Of a stretch of DNA of 64,000 nucleotides, positions 52,994 through 62,708 are shown piece after piece (the first letter of the stretch is position 1; every line of letters begins with the position of its first letter). The position numbers and the translations under genes are program-made. Source of the DNA: Bradyrhizobium barranii subsp. barranii (lineage in GTDB: Bacteria > Pseudomonadota > Alphaproteobacteria > Rhizobiales > Xanthobacteraceae); contig NZ_CP086136.1 of NCBI RefSeq assembly GCF_017565645.3, positions 7,175,501 through 7,239,500 on the forward strand, read 5' to 3'. Under the pieces are notes generated by a model. That model had not been told where the DNA came from, did not search any database, and worked only from the letters and a program-made list of their open reading frames with translations.

Positions 52994-53928
52994 GCCGACA
53001 GCGCGAGCCGCAGGCCCTCGTCGAGGGAGACCTGCGGCTGCCAGCCGGTCGCGATCGCCTTGGCGAGGTTGAGCTCGAGCGAGCCGATCAGGCTGTCATG
53101 AGTATCTTGCCGGCCCATCACGCTGAGCAGCGTTGAGAGCAGTTCCGGCGGCATGCCGAACAGCCGCGAGGTCTTGCCGGCAGCCTTCGCCAGCCGCTCG
53201 ATGAATTCGGGCGTCGAGACCTGTTCCGTGTCCGCGACCAGGAAGATCTCGAAATTGCTCGTGGGATCGGGGTGAGCCAGCCGGCGCAGGATGAACGACG
53301 ACAGATTTTGCACGGCCAGGAACGCACGCTGATTGCGAATTGCGCCAAAGGGCAGCGGCAGTCCCAGATTCACGGCGCGCGTCAGCAGCGCGAAATTGCC
53401 CTTAGCGCCAGCGCCATAGACCAGCGGCGGCCTAATCACCGAGATATTCATGTCGCTGTCGCGCGCCAGCGTCCTCAAGCCCGCCTCGGCGGCGGCCTTG
53501 GACATGCCGTAGAGGCCGCGCGGCGTGAGGATGTCCTCTTCGCTGAACGGCGCGCGGCCATCATTGCTGCGGCCGTGCACGAGAACGGTGCTGACGAAGA
53601 TGAACTGGCGAACGCCCGCCGTTGCCGCGGAGCGCGCCAGGTGCAGCGTGCCGGCGATGTTGACGTTGCGGTAGAGCTGGACCGCGTGCTCCTCGTGCTT
53701 GTGATGCACGCGCGCGGCGAGATGGACCACGGCGTCGACGCCTTCGAGCGCCGCCTCCCAATCGGTATCGGGCCCGATCGATCCGATCGCGACCTCGTCC
53801 TCGATTCCCTCCGGCCTGCGCGCCGCGCGGCGGACCGACCATCCCTCGCGCGCGAGCTCAGGCGCGACGTGGCGGCCGACGAAGCCGCTCGCCCCTGTCA
53901 CCAGCACGACCGGTTTCCGCTCGCTCAT
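52981..53928 (-). CDS. NAD-dependent epimerase/reductase, WbpV-like
   Basis: 315 residues from ATG 53928. TGASGFVGRHVA, HLAARVHHKHEE, FVSTVLVHG, and Y-x-x-x-K in LYGMSKAAAE place it in the UDP-hexose epimerase/4-ketoreductase group. In Pseudomonas WbpV and rhizobial WreQ reduce UDP-4-keto-6-deoxy-GlcNAc to UDP-QuiNAc (or FucNAc); this protein has their length and neighbours. It is the last gene of the six-gene minus-strand operon, with an ATGA overlap to the glycosyltransferase gene. Confidence 0.88.
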   Translation of the reverse strand: MSERKPVVLVTGASGFVGRHVAPELAREGWSVRRAARRPEGIEDEVAIGSIGPDTDWEAALEGVDAVVHLAARVHHKHEEHAVQLYRNVNIAGTLHLARSAATAGVRQFIFVSTVLVHGRSNDGRAPFSEEDILTPRGLYGMSKAAAEAGLRTLARDSDMNISVIRPPLVYGAGAKGNFALLTRAVNLGLPLPFGAIRNQRAFLAVQNLSSFILRRLAHPDPTSNFEIFLVADTEQVSTPEFIERLAKAAGKTSRLFGMPPELLSTLLSVMGRQDTHDSLIGSLELNLAKAIATGWQPQVSLDEGLRLALSAQDA

Positions 53929-55145
53929 CGTTGCTCCGTCAGATCGGGGTTGCGCAACAATTCGTCGATCAACCCGGCATAGGCGTTCATCGCGGTCGTC
54001 TGGTCGAATCTCGCTGCCGCCTTCACCGCGCGTTCGGCCATGGCGGCGGCGTCGCAACGTGATGCCGCGCGGATTGCGTCGGCGAGCTGATCGGCGCGGC
54101 CCGGCGTCACGACCCAGCCGAGCCCGTTCTCCGCCACCGTCAACGCGGCCTCGGCCTCCGGCTCGGAGACCAGCGCCACCGGACGGCCGACCGCCAGCAG
54201 ATTGTAGAACCGGCTCGGCACCGACACCCCCGCCACGTTCTTCCGGTACGGAATGATCCAGAGATTGGCAGCCGCCAGGAACGCCTCGAGCTCGGCATCC
54301 GCCACCCGCGCCACGAACGACACATTGGGCAAGTTCGCCTCGGCCTGCAACTGCTTCAGCCGCTTGAAGCCGATGCCCCAGCCGGACAGCAGGAAGTGGA
54401 TGTCCGGTTCGTCCTTCAAAAGGCGTGCCGCCTCGAACACGATCTCCGGATCATGAGTGAAGCCAAGATTGCCCGACAGGCCGACAATGAATCGCGCGGA
54501 AAGCGCCTTGCGGAACGGATTGTCCGGCGCCAGGGGACGTGCCGCCGGTACGAGCGTCGCCCAGTTCGGGATGAAGCGGATCTTGTTCCGCGTCATGCCG
54601 GAATAGCTCAAGAGCGGCCGCTCCGCATCGCGGCCGATGGTGATGACGGCATTGAGCGCGCGGAACATCAGGCTGTTGGCCGCGCGCATCGTTCGCGTCA
54701 CGAACGAGCCGGGCTTCAGGATTTCCGCCATCACGAGAACATCGGGGAAGAGGTCGTGCATGATCAGCGCCGAGCGCGCGCCCTTGCATCTTGCCGCGGC
54801 CGCGACCGCGTAAGGCAGCATGAACGGCGCGGTCACGGTGACCACGACGTCACCAGCCCTAAGCTCCCGGATCAACGCGAAGAAGGTGCGCGCCGCGAAC
54901 AGCAGCTCGGAGGCGCCACGTCGCACCAGCGCGGCCTTTCCCGCCATCCGGTTCTTGATGGCGATCACGCGCGGCTTGCCCGGGCCGGTTTGCGAGGCCG
55001 GCAATTCGCCGGGCGAGCCCGACAGCACGATGACCTCGTGGTTGACGGCGACGCGGCATGCGATCTCTGCCATGATCGCGGCGGTCGTGCTCGGATCAGG
55101 CGGATAGTGCTGGCTCGCGACGACGATCTTGCCTTGAGACTGCAT
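53925..55145 (-). CDS. GT4-family glycosyltransferase, WbuB-like
   Basis: 406 residues. N-terminal VVASQHYPPDPSTTAAIMAEIA, then LIMHDLFPDV, and the C-terminal donor domain with VGLSGNLGFTHDPEIVFEAA, FVARVADAELEAFLAAANLW and VPSRFYNLLAVGRPVALVSEPEAE. This profile matches WbuB/WcaI-type transferases adding the second O-unit sugar. It is co-transcribed between the WbpM-like dehydratase (2-base gap) and the WbpV-like reductase. Confidence 0.88.
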   Translation of the reverse strand: MQSQGKIVVASQHYPPDPSTTAAIMAEIACRVAVNHEVIVLSGSPGELPASQTGPGKPRVIAIKNRMAGKAALVRRGASELLFAARTFFALIRELRAGDVVVTVTAPFMLPYAVAAAARCKGARSALIMHDLFPDVLVMAEILKPGSFVTRTMRAANSLMFRALNAVITIGRDAERPLLSYSGMTRNKIRFIPNWATLVPAARPLAPDNPFRKALSARFIVGLSGNLGFTHDPEIVFEAARLLKDEPDIHFLLSGWGIGFKRLKQLQAEANLPNVSFVARVADAELEAFLAAANLWIIPYRKNVAGVSVPSRFYNLLAVGRPVALVSEPEAEAALTVAENGLGWVVTPGRADQLADAIRAASRCDAAAMAERAVKAAARFDQTTAMNAYAGLIDELLRNPDLTEQR

Positions 55146-55147
55146 GG

Positions 55148-57115
55148 TCAGGCCGCGGTCGACCCGAATTCAGGAACCGCATCCTTCAGGATGGTCTTGA
55201 TCGTGGCCCGATCGTCCCGCGCGATCGCCTGCTCCAGCGCCGCGATCCATTTGCGCAGCGTCTGCATCGGCGGCTCGTTCGGCTGCGCGGCCATGATGCC
55301 GGCGACACCGATCTCACGGGTCGGCTCCTCGGAGGCGAACAGGATTTCGTGCAGGCGCTCGCCCGGCCGCATGCCGGTGAACACGATCTCGATGTCGTAG
55401 CCGGGCTGGAGGCCCGAGAGGCGGATCATGCGCTCGGCGAGATCGACGATCTTCACCGGCTGGCCCATGTTGAGCACGTAGACCGAGACGTCGGGACGCT
55501 GCGTTCCGAGCGCATGCGTTGCCGCCGTGATGACGAGATCGCAGGCCTCGCGGATGGTCATGAAGTAGCGGACCATGTCGGGATGCGTCACCGTCACGGG
55601 GCCGCCGGCCTCGATCTGGGCCTTGAACTTCGGCACCACCGAGCCGTTCGATGCCAGCACGTTGCCGAACCGGACCGAGATCAACCGCATCGGCGGCCTG
55701 GCACTGCCGCTAGCTGCGGCAAGATCGTGGTCGAGCGCCTGGCAGTACATCTCGGCGAAGCGCTTGGTGAGGCCGAGCATCGACACCGGCTCGATCGCCT
55801 TGTCGGTCGAGATCATCACCATGGCTTCGGCGCCGGCGCCGTGCGCCGCATCGGCAACGTTGATCGAGCCGAAGATATTGGTCTTGACGCCCTCGCTCCA
55901 GTCGCGCTCCAGGATCGGCACGTGCTTGAGCGCGGCGGCATGGAACACGATGTCCGGCTTGAACTCCGCCATCAGGCGGATGATGCGCTCCCGGTCGCGG
56001 ATGTCGGCGATCCGCCCCTCGATCGCGGCCGCAGCGCCCTGCGCAGCCAGCGTCTCCGTGACCGCGTAGAGCGCCGGCTCGGAATTTTCCACGATCAGCA
56101 AACGTGCGGCGCCGAAGGCAACGACACGCTCGCAGATCTCGGACCCGATCGATCCGCCGCCGCCGGTGACGATGACAGCCTTGCCCTTGATCAGCGCTTC
56201 GAGCCGCGCATAGTCGATCTTTTCGCTCGGCCGCAGCAGGAGATCCTCGACCGCGACGGCCGTGAGGCGCGGCGCGTCGCCGCTCTCCAGCGAGGGCATG
56301 CGGTTGACGATCACGCCCAGCTTGCGCGCCCGCATCAGGATCGATTCCGGATGGGCGTCCGGCTCGAACGCGGACGGCGTCATCACCAGGCGTGCGATCG
56401 GCTTGTCGCGTTTGGCGAAGTCGCCGATGACGTCCTCGATGTCGTCGATGTCGCCCAGCACCGGCACGTTACGGATGAACTGGCCGCGATCGGATCTCGA
56501 CGGCGACAGCACGCCCACCGGCCAGATGCGCTTGATCGCCCCGCTCTCGATGCCGCGCAGCAGCACCTCGGCATCCGCGGCGCGGCCGATCAGCAGCGTC
56601 GGCGCGGCATCCTCGCCCCTCGCATGCCGCCGCACCCGCGTATAGCGGAAATAGCGATAGGCCATGCGCAGCGCGCTGAGGGAGGCGATTTCGAGGAACC
56701 AGTAGAGGACGATCGTCACCTTGCCGAGGAAGAAGGCGCCGCGGACGTTGGGGGCGACGAAGATGTAGTCGAGCGCCAGGAGGGCAACCGTCAGCACGGT
56801 CGCGACGCGGATGATGTTCAGCGCGTCAGGCAGCGAGATGAAGCGCCATTTCGTCGTGGTCAGATTGAAGAGGAAGAACACGACCACGCTGAAGGCGAGG
56901 AAGTAGGGCAGGATCCGGAACAGCAGCGGCAGCCGATCGAAGAAGCCGTCGCCGCCCTCGAAACGCACGTAGAAGGCTGCGAACAGCGCCGCCGTGGTCG
57001 CCAGCAGGTCGTGGAGCGCGATCAGGAAATTGCGCAAGGTGAGATGCGAAAGACGCGTCATCCGCCGACCGATGAAATCCCAGTTAGGTGCAACCTGACC
57101 GCGCTGATAGCCCAT
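55148..57115 (-). CDS. WbpM/CapD-family nucleotide-sugar 4,6-dehydratase
   Basis: 655 residues from ATG 57115; ATG 57061 is an alternative start. Four N-terminal membrane spans (residues 30-135), a CoA-binding-like domain, then the SDR domain with TGGGGSIGSEICERV, HAAALKHVPILE, STDKAIEPVSMLGLTKR and VRFGNVLASNGSVV. M-x-x-x-K replaces Y-x-x-x-K as in WbpM/PglF. Reaction: UDP-GlcNAc to UDP-4-keto-6-deoxy-GlcNAc at the inner membrane. Feeds the WbpV-like reductase two genes downstream. Confidence 0.93.
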   Translation of the reverse strand: MGYQRGQVAPNWDFIGRRMTRLSHLTLRNFLIALHDLLATTAALFAAFYVRFEGGDGFFDRLPLLFRILPYFLAFSVVVFFLFNLTTTKWRFISLPDALNIIRVATVLTVALLALDYIFVAPNVRGAFFLGKVTIVLYWFLEIASLSALRMAYRYFRYTRVRRHARGEDAAPTLLIGRAADAEVLLRGIESGAIKRIWPVGVLSPSRSDRGQFIRNVPVLGDIDDIEDVIGDFAKRDKPIARLVMTPSAFEPDAHPESILMRARKLGVIVNRMPSLESGDAPRLTAVAVEDLLLRPSEKIDYARLEALIKGKAVIVTGGGGSIGSEICERVVAFGAARLLIVENSEPALYAVTETLAAQGAAAAIEGRIADIRDRERIIRLMAEFKPDIVFHAAALKHVPILERDWSEGVKTNIFGSINVADAAHGAGAEAMVMISTDKAIEPVSMLGLTKRFAEMYCQALDHDLAAASGSARPPMRLISVRFGNVLASNGSVVPKFKAQIEAGGPVTVTHPDMVRYFMTIREACDLVITAATHALGTQRPDVSVYVLNMGQPVKIVDLAERMIRLSGLQPGYDIEIVFTGMRPGERLHEILFASEEPTREIGVAGIMAAQPNEPPMQTLRKWIAALEQAIARDDRATIKTILKDAVPEFGSTAA

Positions 57116-57160
57116 CTCGACAAGACTTGCCAGTACAAGACTTGCCAGCCGCGCGGCCGT

Positions 57161-58456
57161 TCAGGAACCAGCTTCCCCCACCTTCGCATCGACGCGTCTG
57201 GCCCGGATCACCATGCCGCCGGCAACGCCGACGCCGATGACATACATCCAGCCCTCGTGGAAGTCGAACAGATGGGAGTTGAACAGCGAGGTGAAGACGT
57301 TCTGCACCACGACCAGTAGGCCAACCCAATAGGCCAGCCCATCGCCGCGGAACAACAGGAGATGCAGGATCCAGGTCGCGTAGAGAACGGCGATGCCGAT
57401 AACGCCCCATTGCACGGCGACATTGAGCGTCTGGTTATGCGGATTGCCGATCACCTCGGCGGAGGCCTGGTAGCCGCTGCCGGTCTTGACCTGCTCGAAC
57501 AATCCACGCGTCGAACCGGTGCCGTGCCCCTTGATCGGCGCCTCCGCGAAGAAGCCGAGCGATTTCCGCCAGAATTCGAGCCGCAGGCCCAGCGAGGTCG
57601 GCTCGCCCTTTTCGACATAGCGCGTGTAGTCGCTGGCGAAGGTGTCCGCGGTCTTGCGCAATTGCGGCGAGGCCTGCCAGGCGAGAGCGGCGCCGGCGAG
57701 CAGAGCGGCCGAGATGATCGCGATGCTGCGCCAGCGCAGGTGCAGCAGTGCGAACACGCCGAACATGATCGGAACGGTGACCAGCGCGGTGCGCGACACC
57801 ACCACGAAGGCCATGTTGACGAAGAAGCTCAGAGCCAGCGCGATCAATAGCCCCGCGAACCAATAGCGCTTCTCGCGCAGCAGCATCACGATGGGATAGG
57901 CGAGCGCGACCGCGCACAGCGCGAATTCCTGGCTCTGGTCGATGTAGTTCTTGACGAAGATGCCGCGCTCAAGCTGATCGGGCTTGAGCGTCAGGTTGGG
58001 ATAGAAGGCCACCAGCCACGACATCACCGAGAGCAGCGCGCAGGACACCAGGAACGCGATGAACATCCAGTGCCCGCGCGGCGAGCGCTCGAAATGATAG
58101 AGGAAGACCGGCAGCACGAGCAGCTTGACGGTCGGATTGACCGCATAGAGACGCGCGCCCCAGGCCGCATCCGACCACAGCGTGCCCACCAGCGCGAGCA
58201 GGACGAGCGCGATCGGCGCGGCTGCGATCGGGCGCTTCAGCGATTGCAGGAATGCGCGGACGTCGAGAAACGGCACCATGCAGAGCAGGAACACAGCGTT
58301 GAAGATCGCCGTGAGCGAGGTCGACCAGGGCAGCGACGCCACGGTCAGGATTGCGAACAGGTCGGCCGTCTCGTACCACGCCGCCGGGCTGCGAAAGCGC
58401 CGCCACAGCGTCTGGCCGGTCGTCTCCCGGGCGAGCGTCGTCGCTTGGTCCGTCAC
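57161..58456 (-). CDS. O-antigen ligase (WaaL/RfaL) family protein
   Basis: 431 residues from GTG 58456, which overlaps the hldE stop (GTGA). Eleven or twelve spans, with a long periplasmic loop between about residues 270 and 350 containing [21 protein letters not shown] and [16 protein letters not shown]; the H in NPHN is the ligase signature. Reaction: moves the finished O-chain from undecaprenyl-PP to lipid A-core. A longer frame upstream (to 58882) is a shadow of hldE. Confidence 0.88.
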   Translation of the reverse strand: MTDQATTLARETTGQTLWRRFRSPAAWYETADLFAILTVASLPWSTSLTAIFNAVFLLCMVPFLDVRAFLQSLKRPIAAAPIALVLLALVGTLWSDAAWGARLYAVNPTVKLLVLPVFLYHFERSPRGHWMFIAFLVSCALLSVMSWLVAFYPNLTLKPDQLERGIFVKNYIDQSQEFALCAVALAYPIVMLLREKRYWFAGLLIALALSFFVNMAFVVVSRTALVTVPIMFGVFALLHLRWRSIAIISAALLAGAALAWQASPQLRKTADTFASDYTRYVEKGEPTSLGLRLEFWRKSLGFFAEAPIKGHGTGSTRGLFEQVKTGSGYQASAEVIGNPHNQTLNVAVQWGVIGIAVLYATWILHLLLFRGDGLAYWVGLLVVVQNVFTSLFNSHLFDFHEGWMYVIGVGVAGGMVIRARRVDAKVGEAGS

Positions 58457-59937
58457 TTGCCCCCTCCCCGCGCGCGATGGACCAGCGCGGTCGTGCTGAA
58501 GCCCTGGAGGATGTCGACCAGCACGACGGCCCCGCCGGCGGCTTCGACGACCTCGTGGCCGACCACCTGCTCGCGGGTGTAGTCGCCGCCCTTCACCAGC
58601 GCGCTCGGCTTGATCCGGGTGATCAAATCGATCGGCGTATCCTCCTCGAAGATGACGACGAGATCGACGGCTTCGAGCGCCGCGAGCACTTCCGCACGCG
58701 CCCGCTCGTCCTGAACCGGGCGATCGGCGCCCTTCAGCCGCCGCACCGAGGCATCGCTGTTGAGGCCGACGATCAGGCGATCGCAGGCTCCGCGCGCCGC
58801 GGTCAACACCTTGACGTGGCCGGGATGCAGGATGTCGAAGCAGCCATTGGTGAAGCCGACGCGCAGGTCCTGCCGGCGCCATTCCGCGAGCTGTGCGTCG
58901 AGCGCATCAGGCTCGAGCACGATCTTCTCCTCGGCCGCGAGATAGGCATGCGGCAGGATCTTCCGCCGCAGCTCGGCCGCGCTCACGCTGGCCGTGCCTT
59001 GCTTGCCGACGGCGACGGCAGCGGCCGCATTGGCCATCCGCAACGCCGTGTCCCAGTCCGCACCCGCCGCGAGCGACACCGCAAGCGCGGCGGCGACGGT
59101 GTCACCGGCGCCGGAGACGTCGCGCACCTGCACGGGGACAGCCGGAACATGAACGGCTTCGCCATTGCGCGGCACCAGCGTCATGCCGTGCTCGCCTTGC
59201 GTGACCAGGATCGCCTCGCAATCGGCGAGCCGCATCACATCCTCGCTGGCATCGACGATGCTCTGCGGCGTGTCGGCGCGGCTGCGGGTCGCCTCCGAAA
59301 ATTCCTTGCGATTGGGCGTGAGCAGCGTGGCGCCGCGATAGATCGCCCAGTTCAGGCTCTTGGGATCGACGATCACGGGCTTGCCGAGCGTTCGCGCGGC
59401 GTCGATAGTGTGGCGGATCACCCGCGCGGTCAGTACGCCCTTGGCGTAGTCGGAGAGCAGCACGATGTCGGCGCGCGCGATCTGCGGCAGGATTGCGTCG
59501 ATCAGCCTGGTCTCGATGTCGTCGGAGGCAGGCACCGCCTGCTCCCAATCCGCGCGCAGCATATGCGTGGAAAAATGCTCGGAGACGAAGCGGACTTTTC
59601 GCGTGGTCGGCCGCGACGGATCGCACACCAGCGCGCTTTCGATGCTGTCCTGCTCATCGAGCGCGGCCTTGAGCCGTGCACCGGCATCGTCCTCGCCGAC
59701 GAGGCCGACGAAGATGCAGCGCGCGCCGAGGGACGCGATATTGCGCGCGACGTTTCCGGCGCCGCCGATATGGATCTCGCTGCGCTGGGCGGCGATCACA
59801 GGCGCCGGTGCTTCCGGCGAGATCCGCGACACCTCGCCATAGACGAACTCGTCCAGCATGATGTCGCCGATGCACAGCACCGTACGGCCTGAGATGGCTT
59901 GCGCGAGGGCGTCGAAATCGAGAATGGGCGTCGGCAT
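58453..59937 (-). CDS. hldE: Bifunctional heptose-7-P kinase / heptose-1-P adenylyltransferase
   Basis: 494 residues from ATG 59937, full length for the two-domain enzyme. Residues 1-330 form the PfkB-like kinase ([28 protein letters not shown]). Residues 355-490 form the nucleotidyltransferase ([33 protein letters not shown]). Reactions: D-glycero-beta-D-manno-heptose 7-P to the 1,7-bisphosphate, and the 1-P to ADP-heptose. It follows hldD by 13 bases. Confidence 0.96.
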   Translation of the reverse strand: MPTPILDFDALAQAISGRTVLCIGDIMLDEFVYGEVSRISPEAPAPVIAAQRSEIHIGGAGNVARNIASLGARCIFVGLVGEDDAGARLKAALDEQDSIESALVCDPSRPTTRKVRFVSEHFSTHMLRADWEQAVPASDDIETRLIDAILPQIARADIVLLSDYAKGVLTARVIRHTIDAARTLGKPVIVDPKSLNWAIYRGATLLTPNRKEFSEATRSRADTPQSIVDASEDVMRLADCEAILVTQGEHGMTLVPRNGEAVHVPAVPVQVRDVSGAGDTVAAALAVSLAAGADWDTALRMANAAAAVAVGKQGTASVSAAELRRKILPHAYLAAEEKIVLEPDALDAQLAEWRRQDLRVGFTNGCFDILHPGHVKVLTAARGACDRLIVGLNSDASVRRLKGADRPVQDERARAEVLAALEAVDLVVIFEEDTPIDLITRIKPSALVKGGDYTREQVVGHEVVEAAGGAVVLVDILQGFSTTALVHRARGGGK

Positions 59938-59950
59938 GGTCCTTGAAGCC

Positions 59951-60931
59951 TCAGCGGAAGCGGTCTGGCCGGTCGAGATAATCGCCGACATAGGCTTTCA
60001 CCGCATCCTCGAGCGTCGTGAAGCCGCCGTTATAGCCGGCGCGGTGCAGGCGATCGACCTCGCTCTGGGTGAAGTATTGATAGCTGCTGCGGATCTGCTC
60101 GGGCATGTTGACATATTCGATGTTGGGCCTGGTGCCGAGCGCGGCATAGGCAGCGAGCATCAGATCCCTGAAGCTGCGCGCCTTGCCGGTACCGACGTTG
60201 AAGAGACCGGACACCGACGGCGTCGCCAGCAGCCACATGACGACGCGGACGACGTCGTCGACATAGATGAAGTCGCGGCGCTGATCGCCGTCGGCAATGC
60301 CCTCGCGGTGCGACTTGAACAATTGCACGACACGGCCGGCCCTCACGTCGTCGAAGCGGCGCGCCAGCACGCTCATCATCGAGCCCTTGTGGTATTCGTT
60401 GGGGCCGAACACGTTGAAGAATTTCAGTCCGGCCCATTGCGGCGGCAGCTTGTCGCCGCGCGCGACGCGCTCGGCGACGGCGAGATCGAACAGGTGCTTG
60501 CTCCAGCCGTAGAGATTCATCGGCCGCAGTTTCTTCAGCGCGGGCAGCGAGGCGTCGTCGTCAAAGCCTGCATCGCCGTCGCCATAGGTCGCCGCCGAGG
60601 ACGCGTAGATGAGCGGCACCGCATTCGCCGTGCTCCAGTCGAGCAGGCGCATCGACAGGCGGAAATTGGTCTCGATCACGAGGTCGCCGTCGGTCGCGGT
60701 GGTCTCGGAAATCGCCCCGAGATGGATCACGGCATCGAGCTTGCGGCCCTCTAGCCAGTCGAGCAACTCCGCCGGCGGGACGATATCCACAAGCTGGCGC
60801 TTGGCGAGGTTCCGCCATTTGCCGTCGCTGCCGAGCAGGTCGCAGACCACGACGTCGCTGCGGCCGGCCTCATTCAGCGCAGCCACGACATTCGATCCGA
60901 TAAAACCGGCCCCGCCGGTCACCAGCAACAT
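59951..60931 (-). CDS. hldD: ADP-L-glycero-D-manno-heptose 6-epimerase
   Basis: 326 residues. NADP motif [16 protein letters not shown], followed by [16 protein letters not shown], catalytic Y-x-x-x-K in [10 protein letters not shown] and [10 protein letters not shown], the HldD-specific block. Reaction: ADP-D,D-heptose to ADP-L,D-heptose, used for inner-core LPS. It is the first gene of the operon hldD, hldE, ligase, dehydratase, GT4, reductase. Divergent from waaF. Confidence 0.95.
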   Translation of the reverse strand: MLLVTGGAGFIGSNVVAALNEAGRSDVVVCDLLGSDGKWRNLAKRQLVDIVPPAELLDWLEGRKLDAVIHLGAISETTATDGDLVIETNFRLSMRLLDWSTANAVPLIYASSAATYGDGDAGFDDDASLPALKKLRPMNLYGWSKHLFDLAVAERVARGDKLPPQWAGLKFFNVFGPNEYHKGSMMSVLARRFDDVRAGRVVQLFKSHREGIADGDQRRDFIYVDDVVRVVMWLLATPSVSGLFNVGTGKARSFRDLMLAAYAALGTRPNIEYVNMPEQIRSSYQYFTQSEVDRLHRAGYNGGFTTLEDAVKAYVGDYLDRPDRFR

Positions 60932-60989
60932 TCAACCTACCCTGCCCAGGTTTTGCCCTGCCCGATTTCACGGCCCAGTCCTGCCCTAG

Positions 60990-61025
60990 CGCATGATCCA
61001 CCAAAGTGTAAGCGGTTTTGGATCG
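60990..61025. repeat. Degenerate copy of the GAGCATGATC-type repeat
   Basis: GCATGATCCACCAAAGTGT followed by AAGCGGTTTTGGATC matches the pattern of the element at 214-262 with inner arms GATCCA and TGGATC. It lies in the divergent region between hldD and waaF. Confidence 0.55.
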
Positions 61026-61104
61026 GGCGCTGTCCCGGCTTTACCTGCCGCCCCGGAGCGGGTAACCGAACCGCCACATCAGCACGTTCCGGTCCTATTA
61101 ACGA

Positions 61105-62154
61105 ATGAACCAAGATTCGCAATTTGATCGAGATGCAGATCGGAGCGACACACGCCCGATCCTGATCATCCCCTATATGTGGATCGGCGATTTCGTCCGG
61201 AATCACACCGTTGTCCGGGTCCTGAACGAACGCTGGCCCAACCGGCCGGTCGATCTCCTGACCACCTCCCTCTGCGCCCCCCTGGTCGATTACATGCCCG
61301 GCGTGCGCGATGGCATCATGTGGGACCTGCCGCGCAGCCAGCTCGCCGTAGGCCGCCAGCTCGGCCTGGCGAAGCTCCTGCGCGAGCGGAATTACGGGAC
61401 AGCTCTGGTGCTGCCCCGGACCTGGAAGGCGGCCATCGCGCCCGCGCTGGCCGGGATTCCGGAAAGGGTCGGCTTCGTAGGCGAGTTCCGGTTCGGCCTA
61501 CTCAACCGCTGGCGCTGGGGCGAGAAGAAGCTGCCCCGCTTCATCGACAAGAACGCCGCCCTGGCCCAACCCGATGGCGCCCCCCTGCCCGCGGAATGGC
61601 CGGTGCCGCAATTGCGGGTCCCGGCCGAGGACGTCGTCCGCTGGCGGCAGGCAAATGGCCTCAGCGCCGGGGCGGCGGTCGCGCTGGCCCCCGGCTCAGT
61701 CGGCGTCTCAAAGCGCTGGACCTATTATCCGGAGGCTGCCCGCTTGCTGGCCGAGCGCGGGCTGGAGGTCTGGGTGGTTGGCGGCCCCGCCGAAAAGGGC
61801 CTCGCCCAGGAGATCGTCGCCGCCGGCGGTCCGGGCGTGCGGGACCTCACCGGCACCGATCTGCGCAACGGCGTCCTTGCCATGGCCGCGGCCGGCGTCG
61901 CCATCTCCAATGATTCCGGCCTGATGCATATCGCAGCCGCGCTCGGCACACCCACCATGGGCATCTTCGGCCCGACCAGCCCCTATCTCTGGGCCCCCCT
62001 CAACGGCCTCGCCGCGACCGTGGTCCAGGACAAGAGCGTGCTCTCATGCCAGCCCTGCCAGAGCACGATCTGCAAGATGAACGACCACCGCTGCATGCGG
62101 GATATCGCGGCTTCCGAGGTCGTGGCGATCGCGCAGCGGGTGCTCGGAGTGTGA
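61105..62154 (+). CDS. waaF: ADP-heptose:LPS heptosyltransferase II
   Basis: 349 residues, GT9 family. N-terminal ILIIPYMWIGDFVRNHTV, acceptor-side LLRERNYGTALVLPRTWKAA, donor site ALAPGSVGVSKRWTYYP (WaaF-type GS-x-x-x-x-KRW), then ISNDSGLMHIAAALGTP and FGPTSP. A Cys cluster near the end (LSCQPCQSTICKMNDHRCM) is usual in WaaF. Reaction: adds L,D-heptose to the LPS inner core at the cytoplasmic face. Divergent from hldD/hldE, which make its donor. Confidence 0.93.
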   Translation: MNQDSQFDRDADRSDTRPILIIPYMWIGDFVRNHTVVRVLNERWPNRPVDLLTTSLCAPLVDYMPGVRDGIMWDLPRSQLAVGRQLGLAKLLRERNYGTALVLPRTWKAAIAPALAGIPERVGFVGEFRFGLLNRWRWGEKKLPRFIDKNAALAQPDGAPLPAEWPVPQLRVPAEDVVRWRQANGLSAGAAVALAPGSVGVSKRWTYYPEAARLLAERGLEVWVVGGPAEKGLAQEIVAAGGPGVRDLTGTDLRNGVLAMAAAGVAISNDSGLMHIAAALGTPTMGIFGPTSPYLWAPLNGLAATVVQDKSVLSCQPCQSTICKMNDHRCMRDIAASEVVAIAQRVLGV

Positions 62155-62408
62155 ACTCATTGACGCCATGCGTTGGTCGGGCAACTGGCAGCGAATCCAA
62201 CAGCAGGTCTTTCCGTCCGCCAGCTTTAGTCAGTGACGTTGTCAGTTCATTCGCGGGATAAGGCTGCGTCGCTGCCGCTTGTGAGGGCTGAACCAAGATC
62301 ACGTCGACAAAGACGAATCTTCATCGAGATTCGAACAAGAGGTTCGCTCCTCAAACGTCGCTCGATACATGCCTCTTGGACATTTTACACAGTTATGGAG
62401 GTAGCCCC
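62155..62408. other. Intergenic region before the small gene at 62409
   Basis: 254 bases, no gene. AT-richer near 62385-62400 (GGACATTTTACACAG), which could hold the promoter of the following gene. No terminator-like hairpin for waaF was seen. Confidence 0.4.
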
Positions 62409-62708
62409 ATGCCGATCGTTCAATTCACTCGCTTCAAGACCGACAAGCCCGAGGAAATGATCAAGATCGTCAGGCAGGCGAAGAAAATCTTTGAGAAACA
62501 CGGCGCCGAATTTCTTCGGCTCTCCCGCTTCCACACTGGCCAGTGGGCAGGAGAGTTGCTGGTTGCGACGCGCTATTCCAATTGGGAAGTTTACGGCAAA
62601 GTGCAGGAAGCCGTGGCAAACGACCCGGAGTTCGCGCAAGTGCAGGCTGACGGAATGAAGATTTCCCAACTACAGGGCCGCAACATCGCCGTTAGCATCG
62701 ATCTCTAG
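62409..62708 (+). CDS. Small protein, probable dimeric alpha/beta barrel fold
   Basis: 99 residues from ATG 62409 with GGAGG 8 bases upstream. Sequence: PIVQFTRFKTDKPEEMIKI, then a helix (RQAKKIFEKHGAEFLRLSRF), beta strand ELLVATRYSNWEVYGKV, and ALA/NDPEF helix. The pattern resembles monooxygenase-like ferredoxin folds (ABM/NIPSNAP size) but no catalytic residue can be named. The stop TAG is part of the CTAG that borders the second IS copy, so the gene ends exactly at the insertion point. Confidence 0.75.
   Translation: MPIVQFTRFKTDKPEEMIKIVRQAKKIFEKHGAEFLRLSRFHTGQWAGELLVATRYSNWEVYGKVQEAVANDPEFAQVQADGMKISQLQGRNIAVSIDL

Noticed and set aside
55349..57319. A 656-codon plus-strand frame
   Set aside because: Antisense shadow of the WbpM-like dehydratase with His/Arg/Asp-rich low-complexity sequence.
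57161..58882. A 573-residue version of the O-antigen ligase
   Set aside because: The first 142 codons are an Arg-rich shadow of hldE; GTG 58456 overlaps the hldE stop and begins the homologous region.
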